Origin: Varroa destructor
Lineage: Eukaryota; Arthropoda; Arachnida; Mesostigmata; Varroidae
Assembly (NCBI RefSeq): GCF_002443255.2
Contig: NW_019211456.1
Location: 32,423,341-32,487,340, forward strand
Direction: 5' to 3'
Length of the DNA: 64,000 nucleotides
Part shown: positions 13,270 through 24,880 of the stretch, piece after piece
How positions within the stretch are numbered: position 1 is the stretch's first letter
Layout: each line of letters opens with the position of its first letter
Translations under genes and position numbers: made by a program
The notes under the pieces: generated by a model
Database searches by the model: none
Seen by the model: the letters and a program-made list of their open reading frames with translations, nothing else
What the model was told of the DNA's origin: nothing

Positions 13270-14117
13270 TCAGCGAGATTCACAGACCTGGGAAAAAATG
13301 TTACAATATCGATGGTATGAGCTTGCTTGTTGTAGCATGTATATACCCTATTTTTTCCCATTTCCTTATTTTCTAAATTGTTTACATGCAATGACATAAC
13401 AAGCTAAAATACGCTTCTAGCTATCTCTATGATCTGTAACCTATCCAGAGCGCTCAGTGGAGCAGAGTTACCGATTTACTGAATGAGCTTTTTTAAGGTA
13501 GTAGACAAGGTGTGTTATCATAAAATGGAGTTGAGCATACTAATTATCATTTCTAGAGTATTTTTTCTCTTTCATCATGGTCTTTGACTCAAAAATGCTT
13601 CTCACAAAAGTGAGCTTCATATTTCACTATATCTAGATCTAATAGGTTAGTATAGGTTGTCTGTGTTTGCTTTGATGTCATTCAGTGCCCACTAACTGTG
13701 CGTTTTCAGAAAACTATTTCGAAGACAACTGTAGCTTAAACGAAATAATTTACTGTATACAAAGCACGACCAAGGGTCAAGAGTGTGAAAAAAAAATATG
13801 GACCATGATTAAAAAATTCTCACAAAGGATCATCCAAACGTTTATTTGTGGAGTAAACAGTATTGTCTCTAAGCCGTATAAAGTTATCACATTGCTGAGT
13901 ACATAAGTAATAACCTTCGAAAAAGTAGTGGAAGCTTACACCACCCTCTAACATTATGGCTTTACACTGATAGATGGAGTGGCCCGGTTTGCATTCGGGC
14001 ACATCATTACTCGGGTCGTCGATCGCATTGCGAACACACTGCTGAGAATCATGGTGGCAAGCGCCTTTGGGCGCTAGGTTTAAGCGGTGTTGTCCTAGGA
14101 GGCACCCTTTATGCTCA
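13270..14117 (-). CDS. Candidate Cys-rich secreted peptide, 3' two exons (partial)
   Basis: Two minus-strand exons can be joined in phase 0. The first is 14117-13940, with acceptor GATAG and donor GGT|GTAAGC. The second is 13287-13270, with acceptor TTTTTTCCCAG, and encodes VCESR and a stop. The joined frame has six cysteines spaced C-x14-C-x6-C-x14-C-x8-C-x9-C, and the sixth is supplied by the tiny last exon. An even count with regular spacing suggests a small disulfide-stabilised extracellular protein. No signal-peptide exon was found upstream, so the 5' end is missing here. The 5' acceptor lacks a good pyrimidine tract, although CACTAAT just before it could serve as branch point. I do not recognise the family. 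The C-x2-G-x-H start is faintly like single-VWC peptides. Confidence 0.33.
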
Positions 14118-16606
14118 CTATCGACGTCGTCCATTAGTGGGTGAGTATTTCAGCGTCGCTGAATGCTCGATTCATGTCAGTAACTGAGTTGTCATCGAAA
14201 GTTTTATGAAAGTATTTAATAAGGTAATATTATGTCTATAAAAACACAATTGTGTTGTATGAACGTATGAAGTTCATGGTTAAAAACTGGAATGCTAACC
14301 AAAAATACTGCTCAAGGAAGATATTGTAAACGCCGCACGCTACGACATATTCCATCACAATTTGCATAAACGCACATAACATCTGGCAAATAAAAACCCA
14401 GCATAGCATATGAAATGGTAAAACTCGGGTACTGAGAAATGTATAACGATATTTCAGTTGATTTTATTCGGCCCTTTTTAGGTTTTATCAGTCATTGCGT
14501 CTATGTAATTAAGTGGAGATCGATCTAAGCTATTGGTTTCCCCTACATATCGATGAACTCCAAATAAGCAGAAAATATAAGAAAATATAATCTGCGTCTC
14601 AGATGCTCCACAGATAACGGTGTGCCATCTAATAGGTATACATATCTATTCAACGATAAGCGCTACAATCCGATAACGCGTTTTAGAAAAGCATATTTGC
14701 TTTGCTCGAGTTTTTCAAGTTGCGCCAACGAGAGGTGTTTCCGCGCTACCTGGATTTCTTAGGAAGCTACCGGGAACATTTACGTTTCAAAGAATGCCAG
14801 CGCCGTTTGTTGAGAAAGTCTGGAAAAAATTCGTGTACCCGTACTTTCCACCATCATTCGTCGCACATGTTTCGTAATGTACGCTGCAGAAGCTCTGCCG
14901 CACGACGCTGAAATCATCTTAGGTATATGAAAGCGTCGGTACCAATGAGACGGCCTCTATGACGGAATTTTAAACCTTCGTCTTGCGCGATCACCAGTTC
15001 CGTTTTATACATCTACAACGAAAGCTTTACGTGAGCTTGCTAAACATAAAACAGACTCCCTCCAGTCAAGATCGTCGGCATAAGGCAGCGTTTTGCCAGT
15101 TTTTTGCTAAATCTTGAACTCGAAAGGGCAAATTATTTAACAGTGAAAAGCAGCAATGGACTTAAGTTATCGCCCTGTACTATGGCAGTTGGTTAAACGA
15201 ACGGTTTAACTCCATTATCTATTGTTCTCTCAAAGAATAGCCATGATTATATGCTGCGTATTTCGAGAAACGCCACACTGTGGAAGCGTTACTAAAATCT
15301 TCTCTTGCAGTGCCAAATGAGTGACGACTTTGTGTCCAACCACTGGTTTTGGTTTATGACAGATACGATGCGACAAAGTTGTGTGTCGCATGCGGTAAGG
15401 GTGAAGCACCTTGCCCTTCCCCCCTCCCCCAGACTGTCTTTTTCCTTCAGGAGGACGCTAAGGCGCGTATCACCTCCGTTTGGGGCCTGGTGCCTTTGCT
15501 GTAAGCAGGCATTGAACCGACTTGTCCAATAGGGGAAAATATCAGCCGCACTGTTTAAGTATTTGTTATGGATAAAGTCTAATTTTGTCGCCTTGCTCGA
15601 CTAAGCCTGCTCCAGTGAACGCCACACCTAGAACATGAAGAACTCCGCCTCCTGCGTCTTGCGTATAACAGGTGTTTGTTAACAAGAGCGCAGTCCGTGA
15701 AATGCCCTATTAGCACTGTGAAATTAATAGGACACGATACAAATCACTCTTTGTGCAGCTATTCGTCTGGCTTTATTCCTACCTGTACCATTAACTTTAT
15801 TTTTCTGTGGAATAAGGTATTGCTGACGGGCAGACGTGAGAATTCGTCCACACCTGTCTTTTAGGAAGTTGTAAGGAGGTCTCAGAGACATGTGTCGCGC
15901 GATTAGTTTCTCTGTCTAGCACAGCGCAGCAGAAATTAGCTTACAGCTCGTCTTAAATTATGAGGTTGTCAGCGTGACCATCGATAGGTTAAGGATGAGT
16001 TCAGCAACGTAGTCACAATCGTGGTCAATGAACTCGTGAAACCCGAAACAGGTTTCTTCGCTTGATTAGGTCCAACATTATCGATAAGCGTGCGTTCTCT
16101 TTTGCTAAGTTTCTACAAGCTGGAGAAACAATTTGATTGGTACATCTTTTATCAGCGTGCTCTCTGTTGAATTGTTTTCAACAATGTACCGAGTTCTTTC
16201 CGCTCGCAACTTCGACGCAATGGTGTCGCTCGATCACCGATCTCCCCATATGTCCCGCAAACGTAGGCAGAGAATAGTTAGCACCTTAATTTTTTTTATT
16301 CCAGAGCTCACCTATATATGAGTAACTTGAAACTTTTGTTAGGTTCTTGAGAATTGGAGGGATGTGTTAACTTTAAGCTTAACAGCCGTTCAGAGTTGTC
16401 CGTAAACACTGCAATACTCTAAAGTACACGCAACGAATGACAAACTGCATTAAAAGGAAGCAACGTCTATTTTCTTATTTCTGTGTCTCACCTCTGTTCT
16501 AAAATAAAAAAATTATCGAAGCTCAGTTTAGATGTACTAAATTACGGATAGTGCAGGAGTTCTATTTGCTGTATGAATGTGCCAGTAAATTTGAAGTTGA
16601 AATTCA
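14118..16606. other. Stretch upstream of SUOX, no exon confirmed
   Basis: I looked here for a SUOX leader exon (start codon, basic targeting peptide, phase-1 donor) and found no convincing one. A C-rich run sits near 15418-15430. Confidence 0.4.
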
Positions 16607-16861
16607 ATGTTGATACTTTCAGCTGCAACCTATTCCAAGAGGGTTCCTGGGGAGCGAGTCTTTGGTTACAAGGAGTACTCTGTTGCTGAAGTGGCAAAAC
16701 ATGTCACAAAGGAGGACCGCGTCTGGGTAACGTTTCGAGATGGCGTTTACGATATTACTGATTTTATTGACAAACATCCTGGAGGAGAGAATATTCTACT
16801 GGGAGCTGGCGGAGCAGTCGACCCATTTTGGGACATATACGGTGTACATAAGAAGAAGGAG
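16607..16861 (+). CDS. SUOX: SUOX exon with cytochrome b5 domain; 5' limit uncertain
   Basis: From [17 protein letters not shown] to VHKKKE this is a full b5 fold with [12 protein letters not shown]. The donor GAG|GTACGA is in phase 0. If a leader exon exists, this exon starts at 16623 instead. Confidence 0.85.
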
Positions 16862-19800
16862 GTACGAATATTCGACTCTACAAATGGAATAGAACATATG
16901 CGGAGTAGAATATCTAGCGCCGTTGCTGATTTTCTTTAACGATATCTACTGCAATAATGAGCTTTCAAAAGTAGTTTAGATGTTAAGTTTCCATAATTTT
17001 TTTCGTAAGTATGTTTTATGTGCACGAAAAGTATATATTAATGCTTTTTTTTTTACAGATTCTCGACTTGTTGGAAGAATACCGTATAGGCAATTTAGAG
17101 GAGACGCGTAGCTCATTAGAAACCATAAACGACCCATACGACAGCGATCCACCGAGGCATAAAGCTTTAAAGCCTGCTTCATTGAAGCCCTTTAATGCTG
17201 AACCACCGCTTCAAATCTTGGCTGACGACTTTCATACCCCAAAGTATGAAACTTTCAGTATTCGATTAACTTTCTCTAGTTCCAATAGATTATGCTAATA
17301 TTGTAATCCGCAGACACTGGTGATAATGTTTACTTTACAGATTTTTATAAGATGATCAAGCTTAATAATGCAGCGGCTTCATTCTTATACATTAGCTTGT
17401 ACACTGACGATGTAGGCATTTTTGAAAGAAATTATGCTTTCGTTTGTAGAGAGATATAATAATACACTACAAGTCTGTAAATGTATAATAGTGTACTAAA
17501 CTTTGAAAATATTCTAAGGTATAGCCATAAACTTCAAATTACAATACAACACAGATTGATGCCATTTAACATTGATATACAACCTGGTCCAAACAGGTAT
17601 CGAAAATTTAACTGCACATGCTTCAATTTTCTAAACCGCAGTTATTGTTTTTTTCGAAGCAATTATTATTCGCCGCTGAACTCAATGCAGGTGCGGTACC
17701 AATTTTTCCGAGTTGAGAATCGCTTTTAAACTCAATCGTATAAAAAAAGATCTCTCATTGTCCTTCTCAGATCTCCTCGATCATAGACAGATGTTTTGCC
17801 CAAAAGAACAGCATTATAAAGCCTTCTTAAAATACTTTAATACTACTCTTTAGTACGCCTGAATCTAGTTAATGTAGCCGCCCGTCCGGCTTCTCTGTAA
17901 GTGCCTTTTTCATGAGATAATTTTTGATGGGTATAAATTCACTCAAAATTCAGGTCTTTTGGCACAATCAATGCGATGAACTTTTTCGTGTTCAAAGGGC
18001 TTTTCAAAACGACCCGCCATGACTCGTGTAAGATATCATATTCTTCACCAATCTGTTCGGGGCTAGATTGGCGCGATACTATCATGGACGCATTTTTGCC
18101 TGTCATGAAACCGTATGGATGACGGGTACGCTCGGCAGTAACCCACAGCATGGTATTCAAACGCCTTCATAGCACTACGTACCAGCATTTGATTTTGTTT
18201 AAAAAGTTTAAAACGCCTACAAAGAACAACCTGTTGTTCGGATGCCCTAAGCTTTGACGTATGTACTGCAGACAGGCAGATTAATATTTCACAAGCCAGA
18301 TCATATGGGAGAATTAACCGACAAACGAAGGATATTTTAGCAGCACTTTTGTGAATCCAGTATTATGTTGTGTTGTTTGGCCGTACCGCTCATTAGGTTG
18401 TTATGTTTACAAGTACGATAGTAATTGTAATGACATATTCTCTAAAACGAAAAAAAATTTGCTCATACATATATTCGAAGCGACTATATATATAGCGATA
18501 TATCCAGAACGACTCCATTGTTGCCTTAAAAAGGATTATAATGGTTGTGCCTTTTTGGCATATACGTTCGTAAGAATATTGCTGTAAAATAACATTCTAT
18601 AAGCTCTACTGTTCAACTGGGAAAATATTGTTATTTACGTATTTATGGTAATTTATTAAGTATGGTATTTATTTTGATAATTTTATTTTTAGACTTTAAA
18701 AAAGTCTAAACATTAAAAAAATGTTTAGTTATCTAATTAACTATCTTATTACCTGTTTAGTTATAGACGGGATAGGATAGTTGCAGCGAAACAACGGAAT
18801 GCCGAGAACATAACCTTCACGTATATTTTTAGAGATTAAACCTGTAAACACGAAGTACTAATACAGCACAGTCGAATAACAGAAGTAAGCTAAAATAATT
18901 ATAAAGCTAGTTTAACGAAATAACTATGGTACGTTGACATTGTTAAGTAAAACAGAGCAATATAACAGCTACACCAAGCCTGTCTGCATGAGTGAGCAGA
19001 CACAACCGTATAATAGGTTCGATTGGAACCATAATTAGTACAGGCAGCGTCCATCAGATATATACAGCGCGGGCTGTATGCACGAACATGTAATAAGCAT
19101 TGAGCCTCGGTGTTCATGCTAATTAAGAGGGTGCTAAGGTGCTGTTTGAGAGTTATACTAATTAATATGATGATGATGATAATAAGCGTTTTTTACAATT
19201 GCGGAAATAAGATCATTCCTGATTTGCCTTCTTATTATTTCCAGTTCTCTTTTCTATGTTCGGAACCATTTGCCCGTCCCTCTAATTGATCCTTCAGAGT
19301 ATAAATTAGAAATCGAAGGTATCGGCATAAAGGGCACGAAAGAATTGACCTTGGATGAGCTAAAAACGAAATTCCCGAAGGTCACGATCACGGCAACCCT
19401 TCAGTGCGCCGGAAATCGCCGATCGGAACAAAACAAGGTTCTTCATTGCTCAATGAATACGTTTTATGTTGGAGACCCTAGCTTCGTTTTATATAAAATG
19501 TTCGCTTATTTGAAAAACTAATTATGCGTTTCTGTACGATAAACTTAAAACGTGAAGGCTATTAAAAATAATAATGAACGACTCTGTAAGTAAATGGCTT
19601 AATATTTGATGTCATATGATAAACTTTCAACCACACGGCTCTAATATCGCTTTCACATAAATATTAGAATTTTAATAAAATATTGACCAGTTTTGTCTAT
19701 TAGTTCGCATTTCTGATTTTTCGGATCATGAAACTTTATTTTGGGTTCAAGCTTTAAAGGTGGGTATGTAGGACGAAAAGGAAGCGTAGTTACTAGACAT

Positions 19801-22554
19801 TTTTTTTTCGCTAATGTCGAAAAGCTGCAAAAGTTTGTTTTTCACGTTCCATGAGAATTCTATAGCTACAATTTTAAAAGGACTCTTCGTCAAGAAATCT
19901 CAAGTGATCTTCGCCAAACTCGGAAAAGTCGAATAGCATATGCTTAATAAGTCGAAAATGCTATTTTTAAACTTCCCAAATCACATTTAATTATAACCGT
20001 CAGCTACGGATTTTTTGTCGTACACGCTACACCTAAGCTTGTGTTTCAATAGCCTTCTAAATTTCAGTCAAGTTAAATGAAAGTTGTTGAAACTGCTATT
20101 CTTTGCTACGCAACAGATTTATCTCCAAGTTTAAATTTTGTAAAAACCTATATAAACAGTTCTGAAAGATAAAGATGAAAATGAAAACGGCAAGCAAGAA
20201 ACAGTAGTGGTCATTATACTTTTAACGACCTGATATAAGCAACAAAATGAAAAATTAGCGTAGGGGTGCCGTCATTAGACATAACTGTATAAGCAATTTA
20301 TACTTTGGTATTTCTCTTCTTGCTCAGATTAAGAAGGTGAAAGGATTGGATTGGGGTGCAGCCGCAATTGGAAACGCCACGTGGTCTGGAGCCCGCCTAA
20401 CCGACGTACTGCAATACCTGGGTGTTGATCTCCACGATCCACGGATAAATCACGTGATATTCGACGGGCTCGACCTCGATCCTACCGGTAAAGCGTATGG
20501 GGCCTCAGTGACTGCCAGGCGGGTGAGTCACAAACGTCCGATACGGGTGAAGTGAGCGGTGGGGCAATATCAATTTTATCTGGAATATACAGTTTAAAAA
20601 CCGGTACCTCTCCGGAATGTGAATATACGTCTTCATATTTTTTAAGTAGTATCGTACAGTTCATTGGTATCATTTTGATACTATAGTATTTTGAGCAATA
20701 AGCTTCTTTATCCTTATTCTCAGGCACTGAATCCCGATAGTGATGTGATACTGGCGTACGAGATGAATGGAGAGGTGCTCTCTCGAGACCATGGTTTTCC
20801 GGTGCGAGTGGTTGTACCAGGAGTTGTGGGAGCACGGAACGTTAAATGGCTAGGCAGGATAGCTCTTTCTGAAGTCGAATCTGACTCGCACTGGCAGCAA
20901 AATGATTATAAAGGTAATAAGTATAAATATTTACACCGTTGTCTACCTATGTATCTTTGGAAGTTTGGGTAATTGTGTGCGTTACTGTGGCGTGTTTGAC
21001 ATAAATTCTATAACCTGGGTTTCAATTCATCGACTGTGGACTATTTCAAACAGCGTTAGTAGGTCACATGGAACCTAATTTTCAGATGTTGGGATTGCAA
21101 GGTTGTCACTAAAGTAATCGGCTAAACTCCAAGACAGATACTGAGGAAGTTATTTCTATTGTGTGCCGAGGGCTACTTAACTTCATTTAGCCGTTCATAA
21201 GTGAATGTGCTCATGATAGTATACAAAAAGTCTCATCGAAGTGTGGCCAACACCTTAGAGTAGCAAAAAGTGCAACGCATTAAATAAAATTAAATTTGAA
21301 CCTAGACATACTAAGAAAAAGCCTGATCCTTCTTTTCTAGCATTCACGTTCTTAGCTTGCATAAGTTGCAATACTGTTGAAACAGATAAACAAATTAAAA
21401 TATGAATAAAAGATAAAATAATAGATAAATTGTAAAGTATTAAATTGTATTGTAACTCTGCAATTCAGAACACATTCACATATAGTACTCAATGTAGAAG
21501 ACTGCAAGTGTACTTTATACTTCAAACGCAAATAATAGTACATGGCCACATTTCAAATAATAAATCTGCCCAATATGTTAATTTTCGTTTTGTCAATCTT
21601 GCTTAGGTTTCTGTCCGAGCGTAGATTGGGACACCGTAGATTTCAAAAGTGCGCCTGCAATCGAGGAGCTGCCTGTGATCTCATCTATTTGCGATCCGCT
21701 GGATGGAACTCAGGCCCAGGTCATTGATGGAAAAATTCATTTTCGAGGTTACGCTTGGTCTGGCGGAGGAAGAAAGATCGTTCGGGTAAGTTTAATTATT
21801 AAAAAACAAAATAGAAGGTAATAAGAACACAACGTAGGACCTAAGTTTACGAGACCATACAAGACATTTATCGAGAACTGCGTCATATTAATTCATTCTG
21901 CTTACTTGTAAAATTTTTAAGGTGGATGTATCTGCAGACGGTGGAAAAACCTGGCAAACGGCAGATCTTGTCAAACAGGAAAAGGCATTACCGCTTTATC
22001 GAACTTGGTCTTGGACGCTTTGGGAGGTGAGGAAGTTCATCTCGGCAGTGCAGTGTTTTAAGTTAGTTAAAGGAGGTTTTAAATTTATTTCTTATTAGCT
22101 ACCCTATGCAAGTATTTCCTAATGCGAAAATTCGACCAGTGGTGCTCACCTAAATATTTCAATTAATTTTTAATTTATCTTTCTACGTGTTTGTTTATAA
22201 TGATCTCATAGCACTTTATTTGATCCTTGTATAATAGATATATGTTGGCTAACCTTAAAGTCCGTTGTAAGGTAACGCCCACTTCCTCTTAGCTATAAAA
22301 AAAACTAATGGTTCAGCATGGTTTACACTTATTGTAGCTCAATATAATTATGGTACATTTATTCATTCATAGTTCTAATAACGTCTTAGGCTAATATTAC
22401 TGTGAAACCGGACCAGAAGTTCGCTGAGTTGGTCTGTAAGGCCGTGGATTCATCCTACAACTCACAGCCAGACACAGTTGAGCCGCTCTGGAATCTCAGG
22501 GGCGTGCTTAACAATTCCTGGAGTCGTGCTCGGGTACAACTAACGCACAAATGA
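16607..22554 (+). CDS. SUOX: Sulfite oxidase (SUOX), eight recognised exons
   Basis: This molybdenum enzyme of the mitochondrial intermembrane space oxidises sulfite to sulfate and passes electrons to cytochrome c, the last step of sulfur amino acid breakdown. The exons are 16607-16861, 17059-17243, 19245-19437, 20328-20522, 20724-20913, 21607-21785, 21922-22026 and 22390-22554, all GT-AG and in frame. The order is a cytochrome b5 domain (heme ligands H57 in HPGG and H81, the usual 24 apart), a molybdopterin domain ([21 protein letters not shown] with Mo ligand C201) and a C-terminal dimerisation domain ([36 protein letters not shown]). The start is unsure. The ATG at 16607 gives 488 residues and no clear targeting peptide, and a CAG at 16620-16622 could be the acceptor of a missing leader exon. 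Human SUOX is about 545 residues. Confidence 0.95.
17059..17243 (+). CDS. SUOX: SUOX exon, hinge and start of Moco domain
   Basis: The acceptor follows a long T run. The exon encodes [11 protein letters not shown], then the linker with DPPRH and KPFNAEPP. It ends CCA AA|GTATGA, and the split codon becomes Asn with the next exon (HTPN-SLFYV). Confidence 0.92.
17244..19244 (+). other. SUOX intron with paired AT hairpins
   Basis: This 2-kb intron shows no coding signal. It contains adjacent short inverted repeats at 18691-18782, listed separately. Confidence 0.6.
18691..18782. repeat. Cluster of three short inverted repeats
   Basis: AGACTTT (18691-18697) pairs with AAAGTCT (18701-18707). TAAACAT (18707-18713) pairs with ATGTTTA (18721-18727). 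AACTATC (about 18739-18745) pairs with GATAGTT (18776-18782). The short AT-rich arms could be chance or the remains of a foldback element. Confidence 0.5.
19245..19437 (+). CDS. SUOX: SUOX exon with the molybdenum-ligand cysteine
   Basis: This exon encodes [12 protein letters not shown] through [16 protein letters not shown]. The cysteine in LQCAGNRR is the thiolate ligand of molybdenum in this family. The donor AAG|GTTCTT is weaker than the others. Confidence 0.94.
19438..20327 (+). other. SUOX intron, nothing else seen
   Basis: This intron is about 890 nt and AT-rich, with no recognisable embedded element. Confidence 0.6.
20328..20522 (+). CDS. SUOX: SUOX exon, Moco domain
   Basis: This exon encodes [15 protein letters not shown] through YGASVTARR. 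It is phase 0 on both sides, with donor CGG|GTGAGT. Confidence 0.93.
20724..20913 (+). CDS. SUOX: SUOX exon, Moco domain core
   Basis: This exon encodes [38 protein letters not shown] and HWQQNDYK. These are among the most conserved sulfite oxidase blocks. Confidence 0.95.
20914..21606 (+). other. SUOX intron, nothing else seen
   Basis: This intron is about 690 nt. Short ORFs on either strand look random. Confidence 0.6.
21607..21785 (+). CDS. SUOX: SUOX exon, Moco to dimerisation domain
   Basis: This exon begins mid-codon to complete the Gly of DYKG, then encodes [12 protein letters not shown] and continues to [12 protein letters not shown]. The donor is CGG|GTAAGT. Confidence 0.94.
21922..22026 (+). 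CDS. SUOX: SUOX exon, dimerisation domain
   Basis: These 35 codons run from [11 protein letters not shown] to RTWSWTLWE, phase 0 on both sides. Confidence 0.93.
22027..22389 (+). other. SUOX last intron, nothing else seen
   Basis: This intron is 363 nt and AT-rich. It ends in CGTCTTAG. Confidence 0.7.
22390..22554 (+). CDS. SUOX: SUOX last coding exon
   Basis: This exon encodes [20 protein letters not shown] and the conserved end [17 protein letters not shown]. The stop TGA is at 22552-22554. Confidence 0.94.
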   Translation, partial: ANITVKPDQKFAELVCKAVDSSYNSQPDTVEPLWNLRGVLNNSWSRARVQLTHK

Positions 22555-22893
22555 ATCACAGCAAAAAAGAGTATGTTGAATACTGGACGCGGAATGTCGA
22601 AAATGTTCGTGGCCTTGTCATGGTTTTCATCAAGCCCAGTATATATACATAGAGTACAGCAAACGTTCGTAACTATCTTCTACAAGACCCTTAGTGAAAA
22701 TCCTATATAGATTTACTTTTGGTAATCTGATTTGAGTTTCAGTTATGATAAAAAGATATTCATGATAAAACTCAATACGGTTACGAGATATTGCGCATTA
22801 TCGCCTAAAAATAATAATTTTGAAGAATATCATGTATTAAATAAGTATCATATTTTTATTTTTGAATGATTTAAGTGACTTAATAATTGTAAA

Positions 22894-22899
22894 AATAAA
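22894..22899 (+). promoter_or_regulatory. Candidate polyadenylation signal of SUOX
   Basis: AATAAA lies 340 nt after the SUOX stop codon. Its use is inferred. Confidence 0.4.
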
Positions 22900-24719
22900 G
22901 ATGATTTTTATTTTTCCAATAAGGCTCCCATATTAATAAATTTTAAGTACCATTATTATATATATATACATGTTGAAAAAAACAGGTATTAATTGTTAGT
23001 TTATCTGCAGCGACGTGAGCATGATAATAACTTTATGCAATCTGTATAATATTATACATGGGTGCTTGAAAAAGACTTTTCGTAACTAGCCCACCACGTG
23101 ACATTGGTCGTTTCTATCATGTTGATAAAAGCTGTTATATAGGTCAAACTGGACACCGTTTGCTACCTGTTAAACGGATGTTATCGCACTGAGATTGACT
23201 GAGCTTTTTCTTTCCGGATCCTACATATCAGTAGTGTCAAGAAAATTTGGGCCTGTTTGGAAAACAAAATTTCTTTCGTGTATCTTAAGGTTATCGATAA
23301 TGTGGTACTTTTTTGATGCGGCGAATTTTATACTTTTTATTGTGTCCAAAAAGTATCAAAAACTCAATTTTATACCAACTGAATATACCTTATTCGTCCA
23401 AATCCAAGTTCCCTCCTTCAGTGTCATAAAATATCCGGTGTTTTATTAGTACAAACGCTAATATGCTACCATTACGTCAACAGCTGGTGCAGGAGACGCT
23501 CATTCTCATCATCTCACAACAAATTTAAATCAGGTCCCCCAACTTGGTAGTCGTAGTGGGATGGCTTGCAATATGGATGCAGTAGAAACGATATTAATCT
23601 AGCTCTTGCCGAATGGTGGTCGATCATATAAGTGCTCGATGAAACGTAAGTAAAGAATACAATTCGCGATACGGTTTCGCTTCAAAATCCTCGTTCGCTT
23701 GTCTCGACTCCCTATGGGCAACGTAAACTTCATGGCATCGATTAAAGTATTAGAAGCTGTTGCTGGGCACCGGTGACAAGCATATTAAGAAAAGGATGAT
23801 AACTTAACGACTTATTAAGCCAGGGCCAAAGATATCTTTTTCGGTTCGATCGTCAGGGATTACGGCCATTGTTCCCACCCAAGGAAGAACACCGCCTTTT
23901 TCTGTCTTTTATTAGGGCCATTTGAGCAATAGATAACTGTTTATCGTTCAATGGGATAACGTTTTTCGGAAAGAGAAGTTTGAAAAGAGTACAACAACAA
24001 GGTAAGGCTACAGCGGACATTGTAAAATCATAATCGGCGGCTACAGCACCATAATAATGAATTTGGTTGATCACAAATTCTGAGACGCGGCGCCTGTGTA
24101 TATTGCTTAACGCATGCGTTCGCGACACGGTCAATGTCAATTCAACTCCGTGCATGTTAACCAAACGAATTTTTTCGTTCTGCAGCAAAGTAACAGGGTA
24201 AGAGTCGGTAAAAGAGGGTCAAAGAATTCAAAAACTTGAAGCAACGGAGTTTTAAACAAAAGCTGTTGGAAAAAATATCGTTAACTAGCGAACATATATG
24301 TTTCTGTACAAGGCATAATAAACGAAGGTTAAAAAATCTGTAAATTTGTATTAGACCCCGTGGTGGTTTATATAGCTATGATGCATATAAACGTGATGAA
24401 AAATGTAATTTAATGACCGCATAAATCCTTTTGTTGTCATTAACACGATATTCAACGGCTGAGGATCTTAAATGGGTCACTGCCTTGAGTTACTACGAAG
24501 GAGAATATCAAATTTACGGATTCGCGCAAGCATAATTTCAAATGAGTTTGTCATCTGAACGAGAAACTGCGCACCCGAAGTAAATGGCAATCACTCGGCG
24601 GCGAAATGTTAATGAAAAAAAACATACTTAGTATTTTACTTGCGATTCCCCTATTTTACACAAGCTTTAGAGATTAGAGCGGATTTGTACGCAAAAAAAT
24701 AATTGCCAGACCGTTAGTC
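22900..24719. other. Non-coding stretch
   Basis: No gene is recognised. A 111-codon minus frame at 23853-24188 has no familiar motif. Confidence 0.45.
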
Positions 24720-24880
24720 TAACGAAATTCCATTCCAAAGCTTGGCGCCATAAGGACTGAAAATTTTCTAGTGTGTGAAAATTTTGCTTTGCAATCAAGT
24801 ACAAAATCTCCTAGTGCAGCCTCAACATCTTCCTTTTTTATGAGGAACCTTCCTGCTGCGTGGGGTTTGTAGGAGCGTTT
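24720..24880 (-). mobile_element. Possible mariner transposase C-terminal fragment
   Basis: One minus frame reads FLIKKEDVEAALGDFV and continues with DCKAKFSHTRKF. In mariner-family transposases the C terminus has the layout KF/F-x-x-x-E-D/E-x-x-A, a short helix, then F-x-x-G-I and RW-x-K. The first half fits and the RW part is lost. No upstream transposase part is visible, so this could be chance. Confidence 0.28.
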
